From: a virus
Strand: one strand, 5' to 3'
Length of the DNA stretch: 40,941 nucleotides
IMG/VR virus record: IMGVR_UViG_3300037246_000312
Coordinates: 1 to 40,941 of that record
Below the pieces are notes generated by a model, which saw nothing but the letters and a program-made list of their open reading frames with translations, did no database searches and was not told where the DNA came from. This document shows positions 1 through 8,419 of this stretch, one piece after another. Position 1 is the first letter of the stretch. Each line of letters begins with the position of its first letter. The position numbers and the translations under genes are program-made.

Positions 1-923
1 CCAAGACCCCGACGTTCCGGCCGGGTTCGTGGGTTTTTCATTGGGTGTGGACGTCACCACCGCCGACGCCGTAATTGCCGCCGGTGACCTTTACTTAATA
101 CGTCAAAAGGTTGAAGGGTTTAACGCCATTCCATTGGCAATGGGAACATCCGGCGCCGCCACTATGACTTTGTCTTTTTGGGTGAGGTCAACCGTCACCG
201 GAATTTATTGTTGTGCGTTTAGAAATGGGGCAAGCGACCGGAGTTATGTGACCGAATTTACAATCAACGTGTCCGACACTTGGGAATTTAAAACCATCAC
301 CTTGACGGGTGACTTGACCGGCACATGGTTGATTGATAACGGCGCCGGGTTGTTGTTGGACTTCCTTTTGGCAGTTGGGACCGACTTCCACACAACGGAA
401 GATATTTGGACCGCCGGGAATTTTGTGTCATCACCCAACCAAGTGAACGGCATGGACAACGCCGCCAATTTCTTCAAGATATTCCAAGTAAAATTGGAAG
501 TTGGCAACCAAGCAACGGCCTTCACGCCACGGCCTTGGCAGGAAGAACTGGCATTATGTAAACGCTATTATCAAAAGACTTTCCTTTATGACGTGACCCC
601 GGCCCAAAATGCGGGGAGTGAGGGCGCCCTGCAATATACTTGCTTGAGGGCCGGAGTCAGTATAACAAGATATGAGTGGAACCTTCCCGTCCAGTTAAGG
701 ATTGACCCTGCCGGGGGGACACAGATTTTTTACAGCCCCGGTGCCGCCACATCTGATTGGTGGAACGCTACCACCACCGCACAGGCGTCCGGCCTTTCAG
801 GAATTCAGGGAGTTACCGGGGAAGATAGGGTAGTTATTTCCAATTTACAGGTGGCGAATGACCAACTAACCGATTTAATTCAGATTCATGCAACGGTTGA
901 CGTTGAACTTTAAACAAACAAAG
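1..923 (+). repeat. Left copy of a 923-base imperfect terminal repeat
   Basis: Bases 1-117 are identical to 40019-40135. From base 118 on, single and clustered substitutions appear, with no net insertion or deletion up to the stop codon (offset 40018 throughout). Similarity carries past the stop into an A/G-rich leader. It is not an exact direct terminal repeat. Confidence 0.85.
2..913 (+). CDS. Tail fibre protein, C-terminal part (5' end missing)
   Basis: The reading frame is open from the first bases, so the gene begins outside the window; a GTG at 29 is an internal codon. The 303 visible residues match the C-terminal 303 residues of the complete fibre at 39234-40931, colinearly and without gaps but with many substitutions. 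The C-terminal motif (KLEVG...AFTPRP...ELALCKRYYQKT) is familiar from many phage tail-fibre tips, where it belongs to a beta-rich module thought to bind the receptor or carbohydrate. Amino-acid changes cluster towards the C-terminus (for example NQATAFTPRPWQEE here against DTATAFTPRPFGEE). It is either the same locus of a circular genome in another variant, or a second copy. Fibre identity is well supported; receptor binding is inferred. Confidence 0.8.
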   Translation, partial: QDPDVPAGFVGFSLGVDVTTADAVIAAGDLYLIRQKVEGFNAIPLAMGTSGAATMTLSFWVRSTVTGIYCCAFRNGASDRSYVTEFTINVSDTWEFKTITLTGDLTGTWLIDNGAGLLLDFLLAVGTDFHTTEDIWTAGNFVSSPNQVNGMDNAANFFKIFQVKLEVGNQATAFTPRPWQEELALCKRYYQKTFLYDVTPAQNAGSEGALQYTCLRAGVSITRYEWNLPVQLRIDPAGGTQIFYSPGAATSDWWNATTTAQASGLSGIQGVTGEDRVVISNLQVANDQLTDLIQIHATVDVEL

Positions 924-931
924 GGGGTTTT

Positions 932-1222
932 ATGATTTTTGACAGTGATGCACAAAAAAACTTTATGTTGGACGCGGTGCGAAAATACCCAACCAATTAT
1001 GAAACGGCGTTGAATTTGGCCAATGCGTTTGGGCAAGCCCTTCAAGATGGCCGGGTCATTGACGTCAAGGAACAGTTGAAGGCGTTGCCATTGGCAAAAC
1101 GTGCCACCGGTGCGGGAAGTGTTCCGGCGGAAGTGGTGAAGGATGCGGCGCCAAGTGACAACGGCAAGGACGGCAACGTGAAAAACGAAACCGCTTCAAC
1201 GAAGGGACCGGCAATACCATGA
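932..1222 (+). CDS. Small hypothetical protein, 96 aa
   Basis: The start is set by a strong ribosome-binding site (AAGGGGG, four bases before the ATG). This AAGGGGGTTTT leader recurs before several other genes in the window. The N-terminal half looks like a helical domain (FMLDAVRKYPTNYETALNLANAFGQAL); the C-terminal 35 residues are a flexible, charged Ala/Lys/Asn-rich tail. No family is recognised. It is the first gene after the tail fibre and overlaps the next start by four bases (ATGA), so the two are probably translationally coupled. It could be a small virion or chaperone-like protein, but nothing shows this directly. Confidence 0.65.
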   Translation: MIFDSDAQKNFMLDAVRKYPTNYETALNLANAFGQALQDGRVIDVKEQLKALPLAKRATGAGSVPAEVVKDAAPSDNGKDGNVKNETASTKGPAIP

Positions 1223-1443
1223 GCCACAACCCCAACGCAATCCGTTTGAATCCTCTTAACCGCAACCAAATATTGCAAACCCAAGGGCCGAATGAAATTG
1301 ATTTGGTGTTGGACCCGTTCATTCCGGCGGGTTGGAAACCGAACCCCGGCTCAAAGGTGGTGGGTGGTGGTGACGTGAAAACCGTCACGGACAAGTCAAG
1401 CGACGGCCTTGGAACCCCGGACAAAGGGAGTGGCAACCGGTAA
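1219..1443 (+). CDS. Small hypothetical protein, 74 aa
   Basis: The start overlaps the preceding stop as ATGA. The protein is Asn/Pro/Gly/Lys-rich with no hydrophobic segment or recognisable domain. The first 30 residues contain two asparagine-leucine motifs and the rest looks disordered. It ends with TAA directly against the ATG of the next gene. The tight packing supports it as a real gene; its function is unknown. Confidence 0.55.
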   Translation: MSHNPNAIRLNPLNRNQILQTQGPNEIDLVLDPFIPAGWKPNPGSKVVGGGDVKTVTDKSSDGLGTPDKGSGNR

Positions 1444-1635
1444 ATGCCTTTAATCAAGCCCCGGAAGGGTGCAACGAAAAAGCAAAAGCGGAAGATTGCC
1501 AGCGCCAACATTGCAATTGAAAAGCGGGCCGGGCGCCCGATTAAACAGGCCATTGCCATTGGATTGAACAGCGCGGGATTGGGCCGGAAGAAAACCCGGA
1601 AGCCGAAGAAACCACAGAGGAAGCAACGCCGATGA
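1444..1635 (+). CDS. Small Lys/Arg-rich protein, DUF6496-like
   Basis: A 63-residue, strongly basic protein. The N-terminus (PLIKPRKGATKKQKRK) and centre (GRPIKQAIAIGLNSAGLGRKK) follow the pattern of DUF6496-type small phage and bacterial proteins: a basic KPRKG start, a short helix with QA(I/V)AI, and a basic tail. Such proteins sit near head or tail genes and may bind nucleic acid. The gene abuts the previous stop and overlaps the next start by four bases. The family assignment is from pattern memory and is moderate; DNA binding is inferred from charge. Confidence 0.6.
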   Translation: MPLIKPRKGATKKQKRKIASANIAIEKRAGRPIKQAIAIGLNSAGLGRKKTRKPKKPQRKQRR

Positions 1636-1946
1636 ACAAACTTTTGAGAGTCCAGCAAGGGGAAAGCGTCCCATTCAAGTTTGACCGGGACGGTGGCGAA
1701 ATTGAAACTTTTGTTTGCACCGTGTCATTGGTCCAACGGCCGGGTGACACCGACTTGCTGACCGGTGCGGGCCGCATAATTCCCCCACGGTCCCAAGACC
1801 GGAGTTTCCCCGGATTCCTGACCAACACCGAAACCGGACCGTTGGCCATAGGCTTGTATTATTTGATTGCGTCCTTGGTCAGTGTGTCCACGAATGAATT
1901 GGAAGAAATCCAAGCCCGTGTGGATGTCACGGAAAGATGGGTGTAA
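1632..1946 (+). CDS. Hypothetical protein, 104 aa
   Basis: Starts in an ATGA overlap with the preceding gene, with GAGGAAG upstream. The protein has alternating short hydrophobic strands (VPFKFDRDGG, ETFVCTVSLVQRP, LAIGLYYLIASLVSV) and a C-terminal VDVTERWV, which suggests a small beta-sandwich rather than a membrane protein. Similar compact beta proteins occur in phage tail regions, but no family can be named. It overlaps the next gene by ten bases. Confidence 0.6.
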   Translation: MNKLLRVQQGESVPFKFDRDGGEIETFVCTVSLVQRPGDTDLLTGAGRIIPPRSQDRSFPGFLTNTETGPLAIGLYYLIASLVSVSTNELEEIQARVDVTERWV

Positions 1947-2128
1947 CCCCGGCGAAGGTTGGGACGGTTGGCGTTTCCATCACGGCGTTGTTGGGATGGT
2001 TGGCCGTTGAAGTTTACCAATTGAAGCATGAAGTGGTTGAAAACAAAACGAACATTGAAGCCGTCAAGGATAAGGTGGAGGACCACCGGCAAAGCCAACA
2101 AGAATTGATTAAGTTGCATTTAAAATAG
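1937..2128 (+). CDS. Small membrane protein with coiled-coil tail; holin- or spanin-like candidate
   Basis: 63 residues: one hydrophobic segment at about residues 9-28 (GTVGVSITALLGWLAVEVYQ), then a charged helix (HEVVENKTNIEAVKDKVEDH) that could form a coiled coil in the periplasm or cytoplasm. Size and layout fit small holins or inner-membrane spanin-type proteins. The start overlaps the preceding gene and has GGAAAG just upstream. It lies between the tail fibre and terminase, a place where some phages keep lysis genes, although the endolysin-like gene here is at 34141. The membrane segment is clear; the lysis role is a guess. Confidence 0.55.
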   Translation: MGVTPAKVGTVGVSITALLGWLAVEVYQLKHEVVENKTNIEAVKDKVEDHRQSQQELIKLHLK

Positions 2129-2217
2129 CGGACTTGCCAACAAGATTTGACGGATTGAAAAAACGGGCGCACAATAGGAACACGACCGGAGCCGATAAGG
2201 GAGTGAATAAGGGGACC

Positions 2218-2838
2218 ATGAACGAAAACGAAAAGCACGAAAAAGGAATCAAGGACACGTTGGAGTGGGCGGAAGCCCAAGGTGAGGCCGTCAAGGATTC
2301 ACAGGCCGAACCATCGGCGCAAGCGCCAACGGAACCAATGGACCCCGAAGTGGTGGACCCAATGGACGGAGCCATTCCCGGTTCATCGGTTGCCCCGGTG
2401 TTCACCAACCGCATGGGACGGCCCACCAAGTTTTTCCCGCAATACGTTGAACAGGCCAAAGTCCTTGCATCTAAAGGCTTTACGGACCTTGATTTGGCTC
2501 AAGCCTTCATGGTTCAAGAGTCAACCATCAACAATTGGAAAACAGAACACCCCGACTTTTTGGAGTCCATCAAAGCGGGGAAGGCAATGATTGACGACGG
2601 GGTGGAAATTTCCTTGCTTCAATCGGCAATGGGTTACAGTCACCCGGAAGAAAAGGTTTTTTGTTCGGAAGGTTCGATTGTGACCCACCAAACCGTAAAG
2701 CATTATCCGCCCAACGCCGCCGCCGCAAGTTTGTGGCTTCGCAACCGGCGCCCGGACAAGTGGCGGGACAAACATGAAATTGATTTCAAGGTGCCATTCA
2801 CCATCAACATGGACGAAGATGACGTTGGAACCCTATGA
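2218..2838 (+). CDS. Terminase small subunit
   Basis: The small subunit recognises packaging sites on phage DNA and regulates the large subunit. After a disordered acidic stretch of about 60 residues, the sequence (GRPTKFFPQYVEQAKVLASK, then DLDLAQAFMVQESTINNWK) is the N-terminal helix-turn-helix typical of the family. It is followed by the conserved ALL-type signature with GYSHPEEKVF and KHYPPNAAAASLWLRNRRPDKWRDK. I chose ATG 2218 (206 aa) because AAGGGG precedes it; TTG 2134 and GTG 2203 are in frame but have poorer context. The large subunit follows after one small gene. The assignment is strong. Confidence 0.92.
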   Translation: MNENEKHEKGIKDTLEWAEAQGEAVKDSQAEPSAQAPTEPMDPEVVDPMDGAIPGSSVAPVFTNRMGRPTKFFPQYVEQAKVLASKGFTDLDLAQAFMVQESTINNWKTEHPDFLESIKAGKAMIDDGVEISLLQSAMGYSHPEEKVFCSEGSIVTHQTVKHYPPNAAAASLWLRNRRPDKWRDKHEIDFKVPFTINMDEDDVGTL

Positions 2839-2914
2839 CACCGCGAAGAATTAAGCACACAATCCGTTATTCAATGCGAATGTTTTGGTACATCTATTTG
2901 GAGAGGAAAACGAA

Positions 2915-3142
2915 ATGGCGAAAACCAGCCTAAAGAAATCCACACGCATCAAAGCAGAAAATAGAATCCTACAACAAAAGTTAGTTGCCGAAATTGCGGC
3001 GGGCAAACGCGCCGCGCCGGTGGCGCCCACGCCGAAGCCCAAGGCCAAGCGTAAAGTCAAAAAGAAAAAAAAGGAAGGCGGTGGTAGTTTCCGCAAGTTG
3101 GTGAGGGACCGAAACAAACTATTCCAGAGTGTATTTGAATGA
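2915..3142 (+). CDS. Small basic coiled-coil protein between the terminase genes
   Basis: 75 residues. ATG 2915 follows GGAGAGG. Residues 1-28 form a likely helix (SLKKSTRIKAENRILQQKL), the middle is Pro/Ala/Lys-rich and disordered with an extreme lysine run (KPKAKRKVKKKKKEGGG), and the end is helical. It overlaps the large terminase start by four bases, so the two are translationally coupled. The position suggests an accessory packaging or DNA-binding role, but no family is recognised. Confidence 0.6.
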   Translation: MAKTSLKKSTRIKAENRILQQKLVAEIAAGKRAAPVAPTPKPKAKRKVKKKKKEGGGSFRKLVRDRNKLFQSVFE

Positions 3143-4515
3143 CAACCGCAACCCTTCCAGAACCACAGGCGACACTTGAGGAAAAGCCCTTCAAGCTGAC
3201 CGCCAAACAGACCGAAGCCTTGAAGGTTATAGGCGGCCCGGCCATTTATTCATTGCTTTATGGTGGGAGCCGGTCAACCAAGACCTTCACCATTGTGCGG
3301 ACCATCGTTTGGCGGGCGTTGGCCGTGGACAATTCACGCCACGCCATCCTTCGCCTTCGGTTCAACCAAGTAAAGAAGGCCATCTTTTTCGACACGTTCC
3401 CCAAGGTGATGCGCCTTTGTTTCCCGGAAGTCCCCTACAAGGACAACCGTGAAGATTTCTATGTACGGTTCCCCAACGGTTCTGAAATATGGTTCGGCGG
3501 GTTGGATGACAAGGAACGCACCGAAAAGATTTTGGGCCTTGAGTATTGCACCATCTTCCTCAATGAAGTGTCCCAAATAGCCTATGACACGTTCCTTTTG
3601 ATGATTACACGGTTGGCGCAGGTTTGCCGGTACAAGCGGAAGGGTGTGGTCCGGGAATTGCGGTTGCGAATGTTCCTTGACGAAAACCCACCGAACAAAG
3701 GCCATTGGTCCTATCGGTTGTTCATCGAAAAGAAGGAACCCAAAAGCGGCGCGGCGATTGAAGGGCCGGAGGACTATGCAAGCCTTTTGATGAACCCGGT
3801 GGACAACCTTGAGAACCTTCCGGCGGCCTACATCAAAGCGTTGCAGAAACTTCCGAAGATTAAGCGGGACCGGTTTTGGTTGGGCAAGTTTGCCGATGAC
3901 CGGGCCAACGCATTGTTCACCCCGGAAATGTTTGAGGCCAACCGCGTCACCGAAATCCCGGAAGGTGTGGACTTGGTGCGGGTGGTGGTGGCCGTTGACC
4001 CAAGTGGCGCCGAAGATGAACAGGACACCGACGCCGATGAAATAGGGATAGGCGTTTGCGGCCTTGGCACCGATGGCAATGGTTATGTGTTGGAGGACTT
4101 GACGTTGTTGGCGGGTCCGGCCAAGTGGGGAGCCGTGGCGGCGCAAGCCTACAAGCGGCACCACGCGGACCGGGTGATTGGTGAAAGGAATTATGGCGGG
4201 GCAATGGTGGAATTCACGGTGAGGGCGGCGGACGCCAACATTTCATACAAGTCCGTGAACGCAAGCCGTGGCAAGGTCCAACGGGCGGAGCCAATCAGCG
4301 CCTTGACCGAACAGGGCAAAATCAAATTTGTGGGCGCCTTCCCGGACCTTGAAGATGAATTGGGCGCCTTCACGACAACCGGATATATTGGAGAACGAAG
4401 CCCGAACCGGGCGGATTGGTTTGTGTGGGGCATGACTGAATTGTTCCCCGGAATGACACAGCGCGAAAAGAAGGAACGCGGCAAAATCAACATTCCACGG
4501 ATGAAAAGGATTTAA
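3139..4515 (+). CDS. Terminase large subunit (packaging ATPase/nuclease)
   Basis: Powers DNA packaging through the portal and cuts the concatemer. The N-terminal ATPase has a Walker A GGSRSTKT at residues 42-49 and a Walker B ending IFLNE near 139-143, with a following S/T motif. The C-terminal RNase H-like nuclease begins at VVVAVDPSG (Asp287) and continues with a conserved acid in GERNYGG (Glu349) and a further acidic cluster near 410-420 (DLEDELGAF). Length 458 is normal for P22/phage-type terminases. It starts in an ATGA overlap with the preceding small gene and is followed immediately by the portal. Assignment is very strong. Confidence 0.96.
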   Translation: MTTATLPEPQATLEEKPFKLTAKQTEALKVIGGPAIYSLLYGGSRSTKTFTIVRTIVWRALAVDNSRHAILRLRFNQVKKAIFFDTFPKVMRLCFPEVPYKDNREDFYVRFPNGSEIWFGGLDDKERTEKILGLEYCTIFLNEVSQIAYDTFLLMITRLAQVCRYKRKGVVRELRLRMFLDENPPNKGHWSYRLFIEKKEPKSGAAIEGPEDYASLLMNPVDNLENLPAAYIKALQKLPKIKRDRFWLGKFADDRANALFTPEMFEANRVTEIPEGVDLVRVVVAVDPSGAEDEQDTDADEIGIGVCGLGTDGNGYVLEDLTLLAGPAKWGAVAAQAYKRHHADRVIGERNYGGAMVEFTVRAADANISYKSVNASRGKVQRAEPISALTEQGKIKFVGAFPDLEDELGAFTTTGYIGERSPNRADWFVWGMTELFPGMTQREKKERGKINIPRMKRI

Positions 4516-4518
4516 CCC

Positions 4519-6669
4519 ATGACGGATTCAATGGAAATGGTGAGGGAAGCACCGACGGGCGACTTGGCCACCAAGTTGGAAAAGCTAAAGCAACGGACGG
4601 ACCACGACGCCGACGTGATGACGGACCAACGCAATAAAGCCAATGAGGACTTGCGGTTTGTCAACGTCACGGGTGGAATGTGGGAAAACTTCCTTGAACC
4701 CGAATTTGAGCGCCGGGCCAAGATGGAATTCGACTTGGTAAGCAACCACTTGTTTCGGTTCATGGGTGAATGGAATTTGAACCGGATGGGTGTGGAATAC
4801 CGGCCCGACGATGACGTGACGCAGGATTCCGACGCCGAATTGCTCAATGGAATATACCGGGCCGACTTCCGTGACGGGTCCGGGAAAGTCAGCTTGGACA
4901 ACGCGGTGTATGAAACGGCGACGTGTGGATATGGCGCCTTCAAGTTGGCCACCATCTTTGAGGACGAAGGTGACCCGGAGAATGAACGCCAACGCATTGA
5001 GTGGCGCCCGATTCAAAACGCCTTCAACACAGTCTTTTGGGATTCATCGGCAATCCGGCCGGATAAACGTGATGCGCGGTGGGTGACCGTGTTGACGGAG
5101 TACACGGAAGAACGCTTTGAAGAAGTGTTCCCCGGCTTCATACCCTCAAGCGCCTACACCCCGGAAACCTTGCGGCACCTGAATTTCACCGGCCAGAACT
5201 CAATCACGAATCCAATCTATGTGGCCACGTCATACGAAATAATCAAGAAAAAAGAGCCGGTATTTATTTACAACAACTTGGTGGAAGGTGAGGTTGAAGT
5301 TTACAGCAAGGAAGAACACAAAATATTTGAAAAGGAATTGAAGGCCGACAAGAACCGGACCTTTGTGCGTGAACGCAAGGTGGTGGTCCAACACGTTGAA
5401 AAGCGTGTATTCAGTGGCACCGACTTCCTCAAGCCCGTCAAGGTCATCATTGGAAAGTGGATTCCCATTATTCCAATGTATGGATACCGGGCCTATGTGG
5501 ACGGCGTGGAATGGTACAAGGGATTGGTCAGGCCGTTGAAGGATGCCAGCCGCCTTTTTAATATGCACATGAACCAATTGGCGGAGAACAGCGCAAGCAA
5601 CGGCCAGAAAATTCCCATCTTTGACCCCGACCAAATGCCGGACAACATTGCGGAGGGTTGGGCGGACTTGAACAATGCGCCCTATGTGTTGGCCGAATCA
5701 CTCAAGGACGAAGATGGCAACATAGTCCACCAAGGTCCGTTGGGATTCCTTGACCCCGGCAAGTTGGACCCGAACACGGCGGCGTCCATCCAAGCGTTGA
5801 TGGGATTCATTCAGGAAACCACCGGCGGGATGCCGAAGGATACGATGGACCCCAATGCCAGCGGCAAGGCTTTGCGGGCCATGATGAAGCGGGAAAACAT
5901 GAACACCCAACCGCTTCAAGACAACATCAACGGCGCCATTGAGTGGGGTGGAGTGGTCTATCAGAGTATGGCGGCCGAAGTTTACAACCAAGAACAGATT
6001 GTGCGGACCATTGGCGTGGATGGCACCGAAGGCCGGGAACAGCTTTTGAAGGTCATCATGGACGAAAAAACCGGGAAGATGGTGCGGGCCAACAACTTGC
6101 GGGGCAAGCGGTTCCGGGCTTATTCCGACATTGGGCCACAATACGAATCATTGAGGGAAGAAACGGTTGAAACCCTCAAGGCAATGGGTGAATTTCTCAA
6201 GGACACCCCGGCCGGGAATCAATACATTCCGGCCATCATTTTCACCATGTTGGACAACATGGAAGGCGTGGGCGTCGGTCCGTTGAAGGATATGAACCGC
6301 CGAAACATGATTATGCAGGGCTTGAAGAAACCCGAAACGGACGAAGAAAAACAAATGTTGGCACAGGCACAGCAACCGAAACCGGACCCACAAGCCCAAT
6401 TGATTGCGGCGGCGGCCAATCAGGCCAACGCAGAGGCCAAGAAATTTGAAAGCGAAGGCCGCAACCTTGATTCCAAATCAATCGACAACGTGGCCAGCGC
6501 CCGCAAAAAAGCCGCTGAAACGGCCAAGATTGTGTCCGAAACCAAACAGGGTGAGGCCAAGACCTTTTCACAGTTACGCAAGGAAGCGTTTGAACAGGCG
6601 CGGGGATTGCCGTTTGGTGGTGGCCCGGCCGCACCGGCACAACCACCGGCGTCAACACTACCAAATTAA
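4519..6669 (+). CDS. Portal protein, P22 gp1-like
   Basis: Forms the dodecameric ring through which DNA enters and leaves the head. At 716 residues it is close to P22 gp1 (725). The sequence has the P22-portal pattern: N-terminal helices with QRNKANEDLRFVNV and MEFDLVSNHLFRFMGEWN, a central region with VEWYKGLVRPLKDASRLFN and a long helical wing with GGMPKDTMDPNASGKALRA. The C-terminal 120 residues are Gln/Ala/Lys-rich and helical, like the barrel of P22-type portals. It starts three bases after the large terminase stop, with AAAGGAT upstream. The gene order TerS-TerL-portal confirms it. Confidence 0.93.
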   Translation: MTDSMEMVREAPTGDLATKLEKLKQRTDHDADVMTDQRNKANEDLRFVNVTGGMWENFLEPEFERRAKMEFDLVSNHLFRFMGEWNLNRMGVEYRPDDDVTQDSDAELLNGIYRADFRDGSGKVSLDNAVYETATCGYGAFKLATIFEDEGDPENERQRIEWRPIQNAFNTVFWDSSAIRPDKRDARWVTVLTEYTEERFEEVFPGFIPSSAYTPETLRHLNFTGQNSITNPIYVATSYEIIKKKEPVFIYNNLVEGEVEVYSKEEHKIFEKELKADKNRTFVRERKVVVQHVEKRVFSGTDFLKPVKVIIGKWIPIIPMYGYRAYVDGVEWYKGLVRPLKDASRLFNMHMNQLAENSASNGQKIPIFDPDQMPDNIAEGWADLNNAPYVLAESLKDEDGNIVHQGPLGFLDPGKLDPNTAASIQALMGFIQETTGGMPKDTMDPNASGKALRAMMKRENMNTQPLQDNINGAIEWGGVVYQSMAAEVYNQEQIVRTIGVDGTEGREQLLKVIMDEKTGKMVRANNLRGKRFRAYSDIGPQYESLREETVETLKAMGEFLKDTPAGNQYIPAIIFTMLDNMEGVGVGPLKDMNRRNMIMQGLKKPETDEEKQMLAQAQQPKPDPQAQLIAAAANQANAEAKKFESEGRNLDSKSIDNVASARKKAAETAKIVSETKQGEAKTFSQLRKEAFEQARGLPFGGGPAAPAQPPASTLPN

Positions 6670-6712
6670 AAGTGTTCCACGGGAAACAACTCAAGGAAAG
6701 GATGAAATAATC

Positions 6713-6919
6713 ATGCCTAAACACACACCGGCAAAGAGGGCGTTGAACAGGCGGAAGGCCGTGGCCCAAGAAAAGCGGAACATTGCGAAGTCATCAACGG
6801 CCATTCCAACGAAGTTGAACGCGGCACAATTGAAAGCCTTTAAGAGTGGCACACGCAAAAAAACGATTTCAGGGTTGGCCCGCAATGCGGCGGCCCGACC
6901 ACGAAGCCGGAAACGATAA
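6713..6919 (+). CDS. Small very basic protein, 68 aa
   Basis: ATG 6713 follows AAGGAAAGG; an open frame upstream is only overlap with the portal gene. The product is almost entirely Lys, Arg, Ala, Ser and Asn (PAKRALNRRKAVAQEKRN..., ending ARPRSRKR) with a predicted pI well above 11. The composition suggests nucleic-acid binding or charge neutralisation inside the head. It is first in a run of five small genes inserted between portal and scaffold. No family is recognised. Confidence 0.6.
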   Translation: MPKHTPAKRALNRRKAVAQEKRNIAKSSTAIPTKLNAAQLKAFKSGTRKKTISGLARNAAARPRSRKR

Positions 6920-6928
6920 GGGGAACCA

Positions 6929-7666
6929 ATGGCCACCAAGCAAAAACGAAGCACCATAAAAAGCCGGAAGGAAGAAATCCGCGCCCGGAGGAAACGCAAC
7001 CGGTTCAACCCACTCCAAGCGGAGTTGGACAAACCGTTGGCCAAATCACTCAAGGAAGGGCTTGCGGTTGGTGCGACGTTGGCCGGACCCGGCAAGTTTT
7101 TGAAGGTGGGCAAGGTATTCAAACGCGGTGACACCGCAAAGAAGGCGGGCAAAAGGACGGCCGAAACACGGGCGGCCGCAAAGGCCAAGGGCAAGGCAAT
7201 TGATGATAAACGCTTTAAAGCCATTCAGGCGGAGGGCAAAGCCCGGAAGCGAACAGGGTCACAGCCACGCGGAACATTCGGGCCGGACAAAAGGGTGACG
7301 GCGAAAAGGTTAGAGGAAAAAGGGGTGAGGCAACCCAATTTCAGGAAAGCCGGGACGGACAAAAGGGCGCGGGAAAACCTACAAAAACGCGGTGAGGAAC
7401 GCCTTGCCAAGCGCCCGGCCGTTGTTGAACGGAGCGCCAAATCAATAAAGAAAAACCCATTGACCGCCACAATCAGGGACGCCGGAACCGGGAAAATCAT
7501 TAAGGTTGGCCCGAAGGGATTGACCAAGGCGCAAAGGCAAACTATCAAGAGGGAAGCGAAGGGATTGACCGCCAAGGAAAAGCGGGACTTGGCCATTGTC
7601 AACAAACAGATTGTAAAAGTGCGGCGGCTATCAGGGAGAAAAGGCGGCGGTTCAACTTTCAAATAA
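6929..7666 (+). CDS. Large highly basic protein, 245 aa
   Basis: Starts nine bases after the previous stop with AAGGGGAACC upstream. Lys and Arg make up a very large share of the whole length, with repeated short motifs of the KAKGKA, KRTGSQ, KGLTAK type and a single slightly hydrophobic patch near residues 45-65 (GLAVGATLAGPGKFLKVGKV). It is probably disordered and DNA-binding. Its place between portal and scaffold suggests a virion or packaging-associated protein, perhaps co-packaged with DNA. P22 has no counterpart here. No family recognised; coding potential is well supported by length and spacing. Confidence 0.6.
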   Translation: MATKQKRSTIKSRKEEIRARRKRNRFNPLQAELDKPLAKSLKEGLAVGATLAGPGKFLKVGKVFKRGDTAKKAGKRTAETRAAAKAKGKAIDDKRFKAIQAEGKARKRTGSQPRGTFGPDKRVTAKRLEEKGVRQPNFRKAGTDKRARENLQKRGEERLAKRPAVVERSAKSIKKNPLTATIRDAGTGKIIKVGPKGLTKAQRQTIKREAKGLTAKEKRDLAIVNKQIVKVRRLSGRKGGGSTFK

Positions 7667-7675
7667 GGGGGTATC

Positions 7676-7882
7676 ATGCCGGGCGACATCGTTGTGGGAG
7701 TGAAACCAGCAAAGAAGGCCAAGCGGGTGGTGGGCGAAAAGGCCCAAATGAAAGCCTTGAAGGAATTGCGGGACGTCAATGACCAAATTCAAGTCCGGGA
7801 CAAAGCAATAGACCTTCGGTTTGAAGCCAACCGCAAGTTGTTTGACCGGCGCCGCAAGTTGCAGGAACAACTTGGGATATGA
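7676..7882 (+). CDS. Small coiled-coil protein, 68 aa
   Basis: Has a strong ribosome site (AAGGGGG, five bases before ATG). Residues 22-66 form a continuous charged helix (ALKELRDVNDQIQVRDKAID and RKLFDRRRKLQEQL) with heptad spacing, likely an oligomeric coiled coil. The N-terminal 20 residues are basic. Its position next to the scaffold genes would fit a minor head-assembly protein. No family recognised. Confidence 0.6.
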   Translation: MPGDIVVGVKPAKKAKRVVGEKAQMKALKELRDVNDQIQVRDKAIDLRFEANRKLFDRRRKLQEQLGI

Positions 7883-7937
7883 ATAGGGGCCGGGGTGTCC
7901 GCCGGGATGGCGGGGAAAGCAGGAAAGGCGGAAGGTT

Positions 7938-8150
7938 ATGGCAGTAACCAACACCCCGGTGGTTTTGCCCGACGGGAAGAACGAACCCCGGACATTGAAC
8001 CGGAAGGAACGCCGGGCCAACTTGGCCAAGGCCCAACAAGCAATGAGGGCGTGGAAGAAAAAGGGCGGCCGGTCAAGTGTGGCGCCACCGCCCGAAGTTG
8101 AAGGCTTAAATAAAGAAACGCCAATAAATGAAGGGCTTGACCCCGAATGA
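7938..8150 (+). CDS. Small basic protein, 70 aa
   Basis: GGAAGG lies just before ATG 7938 and the stop overlaps the next start (ATGA), which favours this frame over an overlapping one that opens at 7895. The centre is basic and helical (LNRKERRANLAKAQQAMRAW); the C-terminal 25 residues are acidic and Pro/Glu-rich. Several phages carry a small protein with an ERRA-type basic helix between portal and coat genes, but I cannot name a family. Probably part of the head-assembly operon. Confidence 0.55.
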   Translation: MAVTNTPVVLPDGKNEPRTLNRKERRANLAKAQQAMRAWKKKGGRSSVAPPPEVEGLNKETPINEGLDPE

Positions 8151-8419
8151 CCCAAGATTATTTTGACAAGCTGAAACAACAAAAGGTTGACGTGTTCAAG
8201 GCGGCGGACGCCCGGTTGAAGGCCCGTATCAGGCACAGGGCCGACGAATTGCAAGGGTCCAAGCCTTTGCCCCGCTATTTGTTGCGGGCATTTGAGTCCG
8301 GCGACCTTGGGCGGGTTGAAGCGTGTATTGACAAGGCAATGGGTGAAGGGTGGACGGCGGACGAAATCGACATCACCTTGGACAAGATGAAGGCACACAC
8401 CAAAAATTTAATGGAATAG
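8147..8419 (+). CDS. Hypothetical helical protein, 90 aa
   Basis: Coupled by a four-base overlap to the preceding gene. Predicted all-helical with alternating charge (YFDKLKQQKVDVFKAADARL, then DIDITLDKMKAHTKNLM). The middle contains ALP-like PLPRYLLRAFESGDLGRV. No known motif. It sits directly before the scaffold gene and is probably co-expressed with it as a minor head or assembly factor. Confidence 0.6.
   Translation: MTQDYFDKLKQQKVDVFKAADARLKARIRHRADELQGSKPLPRYLLRAFESGDLGRVEACIDKAMGEGWTADEIDITLDKMKAHTKNLME

Noticed and set aside
1-923. Exact direct terminal repeat of a complete linear genome
   Set aside because: The two end copies are identical only over 117 bases and then differ at many positions, so they are not exact terminal repeats.
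3334-4164. Minus-strand open frame opposite the large terminase
   Set aside because: It overlaps a gene with clear ATPase and nuclease motifs and has no recognisable features of its own.
7895-8101. Alternative open frame overlapping the 70-residue gene
   Set aside because: The frame from 7938 has a better ribosome site and a four-base overlap with the next gene.
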